Of a stretch of DNA of 64,000 nucleotides, positions 54,621 through 64,000 are shown in pieces. Each line of letters starts with the position of its first letter. Position 1 is the stretch's first letter. Source of the DNA: Cyrtodaria siliqua (Eukaryota; Mollusca; Bivalvia; Adapedonta; Hiatellidae); assembly GCA_037043455.1 (NCBI GenBank), contig JAWPHD010000088.1:124001-188000 (forward strand). The letters run 5' to 3'. The notes under the pieces were generated by a model. It was not told where the DNA came from, did no database searches, and worked only from the letters and a program-made list of their open reading frames with translations. Made by a program: the position numbers and the translations under genes.

Positions 54621-55559
54621 TCCTATCCGAAGTGTATATATCGAAGTCTGTTCTCCGAACATGTTTAATAAGCAAAAGTAGGAGTAGGGCGGTTTCCTAG
54701 ATTCAAATGTAGTCCTACCCTGACCAGATCCGCCTTTTTATTGTTTTTATGGGTGGGGTGGGTGATGGTGGTGGTGACGGGCAGTAGGGGCCGACGAGGG
54801 ATAACCAAATACATTGGACTGTAGCTTTGTTTTAGTATTCTGATGTTAAATATGGCTGCATATGGTGATGCTCGCCAATAAAAAAAAACAAAAAAAACAT
54901 TAACACACTACGTTAAGTTGAGTTCCCTAATTCCAGATTGGCCATCAAAATGCACAACGAGAAGTTGAACAGCGGTCATCCGTTTTAAATATAGGCTACA
55001 GACTACTTTTCAGACTTTAGTGTGAGCCCCTTCACCGAATACCGAATACGCACCTGTAGACGTTCAATGACTGACACTCGTTATATTTTTTGACCGACAG
55101 TGCCGAGTCGAAACTTTTATCGTTTTAGTGTGTAATTTTGATAAAGAAATACCATGGTGTTCGTAACATTTAGTACACGTCATGTACTATTTATGCTTAA
55201 ACAACATATTTGTAGTATCTCCTTATATTTCATTAGAAAAGAACACAAGTGTTACCATTTTTTAAACGCATTTTAACAATGGCATCTCTTACGAGTTATT
55301 CCCCCTCGCTTCAAAATTTTAAATGGGTGAATCTCGCAATTTCTCGCGCAGTAAAGCATCAAAAAGTCAATACAGCTGAAGATGACGAAAGTTAAAGGGG
55401 AAATGAAATTTTAATCATGTAAACTTGTAACAATCTCCAGATTACGCGTTTTAAAAAAAAAAAAATGGCGGCCGTTTCACTTTTTTTTGACGTTGACGGA
55501 AAATGACATACTACTTTCCGTTGTCATGTGTTGCTATGATAAGAAGACGGCGGAGCTAA
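54621..55559. other. About 0.9 kb without recognised features
   Basis: Contains a short G-rich run (54750-54800), an A-rich run (54878-54897) and 'aaaaatggcggccgtttcac' near 55459, a YY1-like motif. No coding sequence. Confidence 0.5.
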
Positions 55560-56552
55560 ATAACAACTCTGCTTCCCACCTGTATGCTCTCTGATGACAA
55601 CCTCATCTCTCCATGTGTCCATATTCCCCACACATCATCGACAAACCTCCAGTAGCCAGACGATTTCTTTTCAGATATGTTCTTTGTCCCACTCTCCTAG
55701 GTATTTGCAGGCATAATTCTTACCCAAGCGAGAAACAGTTGCTATCCCTTCGGTTTGTAAATAGTGTTTGCCATCAAAGCTAAAACTATTGTGCTCACGG
55801 ACAAAATCCATTATCTCCAGAACAGCCTTTGTCGGCAGGGATTTATCGGATCGTTTATTCAGTACTTCCTCAAACGCTTGTATAGCTTCAGTCCTGGGAA
55901 CGTTTGGATAAAGTGCCTTTGCGTCTAGACAAAAAAGTATCGCGCCCTCCGGAACAGGTTTGAGAATATCTTTAATCTTGTTGAGAAAGTCTGTAGTGTC
56001 TTTTATGTAACTAGGAAGCGATTCAACATTCTCGTGTAACTGTTCCTCGACTACCGCGTCCATATTTTCCGTAGGTTGGTTCCGACCGTGTATTATGGTA
56101 CGGCAGGGATTATAAGCCTTATGCATCTTAGGGTTTCCTTGCACCTTCCTCGGTCGCGATTTAACTGGAATAAGATATTTGTTCATATCTTCTGTAATGT
56201 ACCCCCGTTTATACATACCGTCGACACTGACTTCTATTTTCTGGGTGGGATCGTCCTCCACTCTTTTATTGATTGAACAATCTTTCAAGTCCTTTTCTAA
56301 TTCATTCGCATATTCAGTTTTGTTCAAAACGACGATCCCCGATCCCTTGTCAGCGGGACGATTTACAATAGAGTCATCGTCTAACAAATCTTTAAACGCG
56401 CATTCGTCTGATTTAGTTAAATTGTGTGTGAAGTCGCGTTTCAAACTTTTATTTATATCCGACTTGACTTCTTCTATGTGTAACTCTAACCACCAATATC
56501 TGCCCTCCTTTGGGGACGATACATTATCATAATATATATATACATTCAACAA
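55560..56552 (-). pseudogene. Penelope-like reverse transcriptase fragment
   Basis: A 293-residue frame ends at 55671 and continues in another frame to about 55560. Motifs: 'NRPADKGSGIVVLNK', 'GNPKMHK', 'FCLDAKALYPNVP' (RT motif A, catalytic Asp), 'TEGIATVSRLGKNYACKYLG' (motif B region), then after the frameshift 'RFVDDVWGIW', the motif C box. This order is that of Penelope-like element RT. The thumb and GIY-YIG endonuclease are missing, and the 5' part starts abruptly at 56552, so it is a dead fragment truncated at both ends. Confidence 0.88.
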
Positions 56553-56771
56553 TACATCATCATATTACTTTCTTCCATTTCATTTAATCTTTCTCAAACG
56601 TATAGTTAATACTTTCTTACACAATACAAGTTACAATGTTCAATACAGTGACAGAATTACTGCATAAATTGAAATTACCGTGACATTGAATAAAATGTTA
56701 ATGATTATTTTGGAATTCAAAATATAATTCAAATTCAACAATTCAAGAATGTAACAATTTAAACAAACCAT
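56548..56771. repeat. Direct repeat R1 (pair with 58347-58576)
   Basis: Starts 'aacaatacatcatcatatta' and ends 'taacaatttaaacaaaccat'. By eye about 90% identical to 58347-58576, same orientation, 1.8 kb apart. R1 abuts the truncated end of the Penelope-like RT. Confidence 0.85.
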
Positions 56772-58074
56772 ACCCCACCCCTTTCCGTTAAAACACTATT
56801 CTTTAATAAGTAACATGACTGACAATTGGTATAAGCAACAGCCACATGTTCCTGTGTCAGACTGTTTTAAGCCATGTTGTAAATACGCTTATTAAAACTG
56901 TAAAATGGTAGAATCGTTATTCTTTAAAGTACACAACGCGAAGTTATAATTAGAGACGCAACTACGCTTGAGTCGACAATATGTCCGGTCATCGTACAAT
57001 CAAAGGGGAAAGCATAGTGGCGAACTGTAAATGGGTCAATCATAAAACATGTGCATAGTGCCATAACCCCTTGATACATTTTAACACGTTTAATAAAGAA
57101 TGTATACACTGCCAACTAATAATGACCAAGGGTCTTACGAAGTTTGAAAATAGCGTCACCATAAAAGTCAGGTTGTATCAGTATTGGCCGAAGAAGAGTT
57201 CTAAAATTACTTTTATATTTTCCCCGCCATTCTGTATCCTTAAAACAATAAGGCTGCATTAATACAAATATTAGTAAAACACACATCATGTATATATAAA
57301 TATAAACGCCTATATAGCCACAAAGGAAGTACTCAGTGACTTGTCAAAGCCAGAGCAAAAAGATAATAAACCATTAAGGGCCCGAAAAAACAAGAGAGAA
57401 GACAAACATCATACGTTACCGTTTTTTCAGGATTTTGGTACCTCCGCAATCTGTTACTTTCGTGATTTCGATGATTGATGACATGCTACATTATTGTGCA
57501 GACGCCGATTTTAATTTACATTTTAGAATACGTACCTTCTATAGAATAATATTAACAACTGGCCATTTATTAAATCAATTTTTTGTTTAAAATATATAAT
57601 ATATTCCTGTTATGAAGTATTTTCTGAATTGCAAATAAATAGTATTTAATAAAGGAAAGCAGTCCACCAAGAAAATGTAAGAAAATAACACATTTATGAA
57701 AAGAATATAAGCAAATTATGCACCTCTACAGACGTAAGAGAGTTTACAACAAGGGTACCGCCTTGAACCGGTTGAGGCACAAATGCATATAGGGATTTAA
57801 ACACGTTTCTATAGTGCACCAAACCAAAATTGTATTTATAATGATGGATACCTAATTATAAAATAATTATTTCAAACTTGCGGCTACAGATGTCCAGAAA
57901 ATTTTGGGACGGACGGACGGACCAACGGATGGACGAACCGACGGGCAGACAAAGCCCATTCCAATACCCCATTGGTCCTTCGGCCGGTGGGACACACTTA
58001 ATCAGTTATTATACACACGTTGTATAATTAGTCAAATATAACTTCAAATAAATATACTTAATGTTATGTTGCAG
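56772..58074. other. Spacer between the direct repeats; SINE fragment and GGAC tract only
   Basis: 57758-57830 ('ggtaccgccttgaaccggtt') matches the body end of the inverted SINE in unit A. 57905-57950 is a (GGAC)n-type tract. The rest is AT-rich with no gene. Confidence 0.5.
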
Positions 58075-58140
58075 ATGGTCAGTCAGGAAGTCCACATGAA
58101 ACAGAGGATAGATACATCGATTTAGATACGGAACAGCCAG
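58075..58140 (+). other. Weak candidate internal exon (66 nt, phase 1-1)
   Basis: 'ttatgttgcag' resembles a 3' splice site, and 'cag|gttcgt' could be a weak donor. Between them one frame is open and reads 'DGQSGSPHETEDRYIDLD', a hydrophilic stretch with one Tyr, unlike the surrounding AT-rich DNA. A 66-base exon with both ends in phase 1 can be included or skipped without changing frame. No neighbouring exons are identified; it could be chance. Confidence 0.25.
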
Positions 58141-58346
58141 GTTCGTTTATTCGGTTATTTTGTCACGTTAAACTATTTTGTTTTGTTGTAATGAAATGTT
58201 TGCATGAATGTAATATAGGTTGTGGTATGGGACCCCTGGTTACAAGTTGAGTATCATATAACGATTATTTGTCATTAGATTAATTAGTTGATCAATCAAT
58301 ACACACTGATATATATATATTAAACTAATAATAAATAAACTCATTT

Positions 58347-58576
58347 AACAATACATCGTCATATTACTTTCTCCCATTCATGTAATCTTTCTCAAACGTA
58401 TAGTTAATACTTTCTACCACAATACAAGTTATAATATTCAATACAATGACAGAATTACTGTATAAATTGCAAAACAGATTACAATGACATTGAATAAAAT
58501 GTTACTGATTATCTGAGAATTCAAAATAAAATTCAAATTCAACAATTCAAGAATGTAACAATTTAAACAAACCATA
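58347..58576. repeat. Direct repeat R2 (pair with 56548-56771)
   Basis: See R1. It includes a 6-base difference near 'gcaaaacagattacaatgac'. Not flanked by an obvious target duplication. Confidence 0.85.
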
Positions 58577-59502
58577 AATATTTTACAAACTACTCGTCAA
58601 AACAAAATACACAACTATTCTAAAATTCTAAAATGTACTTAAGCTAAGAAAATTAATTACAATACAAACACTATATATCTACTGATCATCTACAAGTATA
58701 TGATGTGAGGGTGTCGCCGACCATTCCACACATACATCATATCATCATCAATTCTTAATCATACCTGTAAATCCTTCGTGAACACATTACGTTTATACTG
58801 AAATTTTAAATACAAATATTAGTATGGTTTGTTTGCGATACAGTTAGCATAGTTATGTGTATCACATTGCTTATATCTATATAGTACATACTTCTTTAGA
58901 TTTAAATATATAAAATATAAAGCAAGCTTTCCACATTTCATTCTGTTAGATGCAATACTCTTCTTTAAGCATTATTATTACAATATATTCATACATTACT
59001 GAAAACAAACAAAGGAATACAGATTTTAAAACACTTTATTTTTACATAATGGACACACGTGTATACCTGTGGTTTGCATTTACCAACAACATTCGATAAC
59101 AAACGAAAATATATTTTAATAAAATTGTCTTAATTCCTCCTTACTGAGTCACCCCTCTCTACTTCTCAGAACTATTAATTACAATTTGTTTTTTATGATT
59201 CATCAATAACTTCAAAGGTGTCCAATTTCAATTGTATCAATCACAGAAAATGGATATACAAACTCAACTTACAACTATTATTAGGTACACACAATGTTAT
59301 GCACTAACATTGGTATACATCAAGGCATTCGGGATATTGCATGACTGGAATTGAAGGATTAGGGAGATTCGTGACTTCACTCCCTAGCGGATTTCTCAAG
59401 CCATGCGTTCATATAGTTTTTCAATGACTCATTAAACTGACCGCGTTACGGACACGCCCCTAAGTTTTTTTCCCTGTGACTCAAAACAGTGAGAAGACCG
59501 TT
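58577..59502. other. AT-rich stretch without recognised features
   Basis: No repeat or coding motif seen up to the left terminal repeat of the tyrosine-recombinase element. Confidence 0.55.
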
Positions 59503-59720
59503 AAATATAATTTATTTCGTTTGAACGGAGTGAATAAGACATAAATTATTTTCTCTCACCGTTAAACAAAGTTATATAAATGCGTCGTCTGCTTGCATTT
59601 TGTATACATGCGCAGTAGTAATGGTCAGTATCACATGATGTATCACGGGATGTGGTGTTTGAATATTGGTCATTCAAGTTCTGGACGGCGACGGGTTCAC
59701 ACCTCTAAGCTTTTAGTTTT
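59503..59720 (+). repeat. Left terminal repeat A1
   Basis: Shares 'aaatataatttatttcgttt', 'gttatataaatg' (TATA-like) and 'gtattgg'-type blocks with A2. It carries a 13-base insertion ('ataaattattttc') and lacks the 'gtcacgtgat' present in A2. The first ORF starts 14 bases after it. Confidence 0.88.
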
Positions 59721-59734
59721 GGGCGTTGTTCACA

Positions 59735-60865
59735 ATGGCGGACGTGGACAACAAATTAGACGGAATCCTTTCGAAGCTAGTGAGTCAGAAAGAAGACATT
59801 AGAGATGAAAATCAGCAACAAGTGGAACAGCAGGTGCAGACGTTACGGGAGGAGCTGTGTCATAATTCAGCAGCTATGCAGAAGTTAAAAGAAAATGCCG
59901 AATACAAATGGGCGAAGAACGGTAATAAAATTCAGTTCAATTTTAATTCAGAAGTTGAAGATTCCGTAAAGCAATCGCTCTGGGCTTCCGAAAACGGAAA
60001 CTTATCCTATAGCACTGAACTTTTGCACGAAGCTTTGGCAAAAATAAAGCAAAGAAACAAACTCATTAAAGTGGCGGACAGTTCAGATGGTGGCTGGGAG
60101 ACGGTCAGGCAATATCAAGCCAATCCTATTGCCAGCGATTCGGACGACGAGACTCGAATTAGCAAAGTAGAAAATAAAGTCCTGAGAAAAGGAAAAGCCT
60201 TATCGCAAAAGCATGAAAACGCTAAGAAGAAATTTGCCACAGCAACCTGTCCATCGGCATTGGTAGAGGACAGAAAGAAAGAAGAAGTTAAAGATGAGTA
60301 TTTCACTAATGATATTTTCGAGTTTGAGCAATGGCAAGCAGAAATTATAGTAAAAGACAGATTAAAGAACAGTATAGATTTCTGGGGAAACATTGGCGCT
60401 AGTAACTTTGTGTTAGACACTATTGAAAATGGCTATAAAATTCCGTTTTATTCAAATACCGAACCGAGTATATGTAAAAACAACCGATCTGCTTTAAAAA
60501 ACGGTGTTTTTGTATCTGAGGCAATTAAAGATTTAGAAAAGAGGGGTTTAATTGTTCAATGTACAAAATCTCCCTATGAAGTAAACCCTTTAACCGTTTC
60601 AATACAGGCAAATGGGAAAAAGAGGTTGATATTAGATTTGCGGGTAGTTAATGCGCATCTCTGGAAAAAGTCTATACAATTTGAAGATTTAAAGGTGGTT
60701 CTCTCGTATTTGTCAAAAAATTGTTGGATGATTAAATTTGATATACACTCAGCTTATCATCATATTGATATTTATGAACTTCATACAGAATTGCTAGGTT
60801 TAAGTTGGGCAAGTAACGGAGAAAATTGTTATTATAAATTTCTTGTGTTTTGCCTTTTGGGTTAA
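59735..60865 (+). pseudogene. Gag-like and 5' reverse transcriptase frame of the Ngaro-like element
   Basis: The preferred start is the ATG at 59735 ('acaATGGCGG', good context) rather than 59726. A charged, helix-rich N-terminal region (~1-190) is followed by RT: 'FVSEAIKDLEKRGLIVQCTK', 'KKRLILDLRVVNAHLWKKSI', 'WMIKFDIHSAYHHIDI' (first catalytic Asp). The frame ends at TAA 60863-60865 after a 1-nt shift near 60850; RT goes on in the next frame. Confidence 0.85.
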
Positions 60866-61185
60866 GTTCGGCAGTTCATATATTTTCCAAAGTAACTCGG
60901 CCTTTAGTGGCGAAATGGCGTGGTGAGAGCAAAAAAGTCGTAACATATTTAGACGATGGTTTCGGTTGTGATGATTTAAAATCTAAAACATTACAAATGG
61001 GGGTAGAAATTAAGAAAGATTTAACATTGTCGGGTTTCGTTCCAAAGGCAGAGAAATGTGTGTGGATACCAGTCCAGATTTTAAAAAATTTGGGTTGCAT
61101 TCTAAATTCACAGGATGGGTGCCTTACTATTCCCGAATGTAGGCTTAAAAGCTTGTCAGATATCATAACGATATCATCACGATAA
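60850..61185 (+). pseudogene. RT palm and thumb, second frame
   Basis: Starts 'MPFGLSSAVHIFSKVTRPL' and contains the catalytic 'VTYLDDGFG' box, then 'SGFVPKAEKCVWIP'. It is interrupted at 61185 by a shift and two close stops. Confidence 0.88.
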
Positions 61186-61860
61186 TAAATGAGTTTTTAT
61201 ATACTCGAGGCAGAGTTCAGGTTAAACTAGTGGCTAGAAAGAGCATTTCCATGGCTTTTGTGATAGGAAATGTTTCTCAAATTATGACAAGAAGTTTGTC
61301 TATTGATATCAATTCGGCCCAGACTGCGTTTCCTTTCATTTCTTTGTCAGAAAATAGCAGAGATCAATTGTCTTTCTGGCTAAAAAATGTAAGACAACTT
61401 AATCTTAAGAGGTTATTTTGCTATGGCGTGTGTACTAAAGTTATTTATACAGACGCAAGTAGCACAGGTTTTGCCGGTTATGAGATAAGCATGTCTAATG
61501 AAATTTCACATGGTATTTGGTCTCCAGATGGATATTAAGAGTAGTACATGGAGAGAACTAACGGCTGTTAGAAAATCGTTAAAATCGTTAATCCCTGTCT
61601 TGGGAAATAACAGAATCAATGTTACTCAGATAATGTAGGAGTATGTTCAATTGTTTCAAAGGGTTCGATGAAAGGCAAATTGCAGTATATCGCTTTAGAT
61701 ATATTGTTTGTATGTGCCAAACATTGTATGAGTCTAGAAATGGAATGGATTCCAAGGAATTTGAACGAAAAAGCTGATTATTTTTTCAAGAATAGTCGAT
61801 TTTGACGACTGGGGTATTGCTCAATATCTGTTCAGGTATCTAAGTTATAAATTATAATAA
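61186..61860 (+). pseudogene. RNase H region of the Ngaro-like element
   Basis: Pieces in different frames: 'VIYTDASSTGFAGYEI' (first Asp, ~61440), 'STWRELTAVRKSL' (Glu, ~61541), 'DNVGVCSIVSKGSMKGKLQY' (Asp, ~61630) and 'WIPRNLNEKADYF' (~61748). The motif order is that of tyrosine-recombinase retroelement RNase H. At least three frameshifts or stops are present. Confidence 0.85.
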
Positions 61861-62045
61861 TTTGTGTGGCGGATGGGACGTCATAATACGTTGTGCGGCC
61901 GATGGGCCATCACAATACTTTGTGTGGCCGACAGGCCGTCATAATACGTTGTGTGGCCGATGGGCCATCATAATGCTGTGTGTGGCCGACGGGCCGTCAT
62001 AATACGTTGTGTAGCTGACGGGTCGTCACAATAAGTTTTAATTGT
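61861..62045. repeat. ~33-base minisatellite between RNase H and recombinase
   Basis: Five to six units of 'gtgtggccgaNgggccNtca' plus 'taatacgtt'. A degenerate outlier ('ttggccggcgggctgtcaga') lies near 62214. Confidence 0.85.
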
Positions 62046-62479
62046 CTCCAAGACGGACCTCGAGATCATAGATAGAGGCGCAGTGTACATGAATGTTTAT
62101 AAATCATAATAGCAGACATTTTTTTCGTAAACTCGTTTTATCTGTCATGGTTTGTTAAAACATAGCTTCGCTGTGTTAATTTGTTAGTAGGTGTCACGTC
62201 TACAGTTTTATTTATTGGCCGGCGGGCTGTCAGAGTATGAATTCATACGATATAAAGTGTATTTTATACATTATATAACAGAGGTTTTTGGTTTTGTCTG
62301 TTTACATTCAATTGATACATATATTTTGTAATCATTTTTCATTCAAACAAAATGCTTTTACGAGAAGTTATCCACGTTATCTTTAATATTAAAAAAGAGA
62401 GGGTTACTTCCATTTAGTTAAAGTGTATACATTGTGTTATAAGAACGAGTAAATAATCATTTAATTTTTATTTTTACAA
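62046..62479. other. Non-coding spacer before the recombinase
   Basis: AT-rich; nothing recognised apart from the outlying minisatellite unit. Confidence 0.5.
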
Positions 62480-63493
62480 ATGTTTCTTCAGACTTTCGCA
62501 GAAGAAATCCACGATTTACCAGAGGCTATGGCGGGCAAAGTCGACCTACTTCCCAGTTTGTTGTTGGAATCAAAAGCCAGGACAACTAGTGATAGTGATT
62601 CGTATTTGAGAGGTTACAAGAACTGGAAACAATGGGCTTTTCGAAACGGATTGGGAGGTGGGAACGTTTTGCCCGCTAGTGCTTTTCATGTAGCTATTTA
62701 CTTGGCTTCAATGATTCAGAATGCAAGTTCTGTGGGTTGCGTAACACATGCATTTTATAGCATAAGATAGGCTCATAATATTGGAAATTTAGTTTCTCTA
62801 ACAGACAGTCAGTTAGTTAGAAATGTATTAAAAGCGGGAAAACGTTAACTTTCAAAACCTCTTAATAAAAAGGAACCGATTTCAATCGAAATTATCGAAA
62901 TAATTAACGGTTCACTACACGAAGAAGGTAATCTTTTCAATTTGTGAACAATTTGTGCTATTTTATTGGCATGTGCGGGATGTTTTAGAAGCCAGGAGCT
63001 ATTATCCATTAAGAGATGTGACATTATATTTGATACTTTTTGCATGAGTGTATTCATTGAGAAAAGCAAAACAGATATTTATAGAGACGGTGCATGGGTA
63101 GTAATAGCAAAAACTGATACAGATGTGTGTCCCGTGAGGAACTTAATGCTTCATGTGGAACTATTAGGTATTAATGATGAAAAGTCAAGTGATTTTATAT
63201 TTTGCAATTCAAGTGCACTGAAACAAGGACATACAATGAGAATTCAGAATAAAGCTATGACATATTCTAACATAAGAGATTTATTTGTGAATGCCTTAAA
63301 ATCACACGTTCACGATGTATCAAAATATGGGTTGCATAGTAGATCAGGGGGTGCAACGCGGGCGGCCAATTTCGGCATACCGGATAGAATGTTTAAACGT
63401 CACGGACGTTGGAGAAGTGAAAATGCCAAAGACGGTTATGTTAAAGATTCGTTGGAAAACAGGCTAAAAGTATCACGCTGTTTTGGGTTATAA
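62480..63493 (+). pseudogene. Tyrosine recombinase of the Ngaro-like element, three nonsense codons
   Basis: One frame throughout, broken by TAG (62768-62770), TAA (near 62846) and TGA (near 62945), with no frameshift. An N-terminal SAM-like core-binding domain ('LRGYKNWKQWAFRNGLGG') is followed by the catalytic domain: Arg in 'CAGCFRSQELLSIKRCDI', the HxxR-type motif in 'YGLHSRSGGATRAANFGIPD', His/Trp in 'FKRHGRWRSENAKDGYV', with Tyr of 'DGYV' as the nucleophile. It would integrate the circular cDNA in an active element. Confidence 0.9.
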
Positions 63494-63548
63494 TTTCTTG
63501 ATATCAAAATAAGTTGCTTTAGCGACGTTTTCCAGTTTTTTGGGTTCA

Positions 63549-63579
63549 TCGGTCGTTGCAGACACTTGTGTAAATCACT
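63549..63579 (+). repeat. Internal repeat B1
   Basis: 31 bases 'tcggtcgttgcagacacttg' to 'taaatcact', repeated at 63930-63960. Confidence 0.85.
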
Positions 63580-63601
63580 TTTTGTTTGGGTGTAGTGAGA
63601 G

Positions 63602-63807
63602 AAATATAATTTATTTCGTTTGAACGGAGTGAATAAGACTCTCTCACCGTTAAACAAAGTTATATAAATGCATCGTCTGCTTGTATTTTGTATACATGCG
63701 GAGTAGTAATGGTCAGTATCACGTGATGTATCACGGGATGTGTCACGTGATGTTTGAATATTGGTCATTCAAGATCTGGACGGCGACACACTTCTAAGCT
63801 TTCAGTT
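63602..63807 (+). repeat. Internal copy A2 of the left terminal repeat
   Basis: Matches A1 over about 205 bases with a few substitutions and two indels. Together with B1 and B2 it defines the split direct repeat layout. Confidence 0.88.
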
Positions 63808-63929
63808 AAATTGATGATTTTGGGAGGTGTACGTTCGTAAGAAACTATGGGAACGTTTTGTATGATTTTAAAGGCATTTATTGTTTATAATTATTTATTA
63901 TATGTTTTGTCTGAATTTTGTGAAATTCG

Positions 63930-63960
63930 TCGGTCGTTGCAGACACTTGTGTAAATCACT
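63930..63960 (+). repeat. Right terminal repeat B2
   Basis: Second copy of B1. The element's right boundary cannot be fixed because only 40 bases remain in the window. Confidence 0.8.
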
Positions 63961-64000
63961 ATATATAATTAAAGATAAATTGAATACAATTCTAGTGTTT

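Larger units (their letters stand above)
59503..63960 (+). mobile_element. Ngaro-like tyrosine-recombinase retrotransposon with split direct repeats
   Basis: Terminal structure A1 (59503-59720), ORFs, B1 (63549-63579), A2 (63602-63807), B2 (63930-63960). This arrangement is known for the Ngaro and PAT groups of tyrosine-recombinase retroelements. The internal order is gag-like, RT, RNase H, recombinase; no methyltransferase motif is seen between them, which favours Ngaro. Frameshifts in RT/RH and three stops in the recombinase show that it is inactive. B2 may extend to or past the window end. Confidence 0.85.

Overview
This is a window of animal genomic DNA. It is AT-rich and dense in microsatellites, SINE fragments and transposons, and I find no complete host gene. 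The dispersed repeats (an inverted tRNA-derived SINE, SINE tails with a 'gttgatgagccgttaaac' core, and tandem blocks built on 'gaccttgacctttgacctagtgacc') are of the kind I associate with bivalve molluscs. That assignment is an inference from memory, not a search result. || Layout. From 1 to 23065 a long non-coding repeat (unit A) occurs three times in the same direction (1-5636, 11979-16588, 19700-23065). Copies 1 and 2 are each followed by a decayed tyrosine-recombinase retroelement fragment (9609-11000 and 16740-18500), so the region looks like an old tandem segmental duplication. A 2.3 kb CA-rich microsatellite interrupts the first junction. From 23066 to 26690 there are tandem repeats carrying nuclear-receptor-like AGGTCA motifs. 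|| From 27243 to 47920 there are three nested transposons. A small hAT-like DNA transposon (27243-47920, about 1.44 kb without its inserts, 5-bp TSD aatgc) is interrupted by a Gmr1-like Ty3/gypsy retrotransposon (27267-46496, 1.6 kb LTRs, TSD tagcc). Its 5' LTR is in turn interrupted by a second, 11.8 kb Ty3/gypsy element (33800-45634, 206-bp LTRs, TSD ctat). Both retrotransposons are coded on the minus strand and have nearly identical LTR pairs, so both inserted recently. || The 11.8 kb element is the main discovery. Its gag starts with a ComEA-like helix-hairpin-helix. The gag-pro junction has a textbook -1 frameshift signal: slippery TTTAAAC, a 6-nt spacer and a 9-bp stem. Pol ends in a PHD finger behind the integrase. 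Downstream of pol, where a retrovirus would have env, it carries a 735-aa Arg/Ser-rich zinc-finger protein and a TatD-family metal-dependent DNase. A 3' splice site lies just after the integrase stop, and the leader has a 137-bp tandem repeat in which each unit carries a GGTAAG(T/G) splice donor; this suggests that the accessory ORFs are expressed from spliced mRNA. || The Gmr1-like element has the unusual gag-PR-INT-RT order. It has lost almost all of RT/RNase H in frame, but keeps an intact 1125-aa gag-protease-integrase ORF with a SCAN-like capsid. || From 47921 to 59500 the window is mostly repeat debris: foldback elements, small tandem duplications, a truncated Penelope-like reverse transcriptase, SINE fragments and one weak candidate host exon. 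From 59503 to the window end there is a Ngaro-like tyrosine-recombinase retrotransposon with split direct repeats (A1-ORFs-B1-A2-B2), inactivated by frameshifts and stops.
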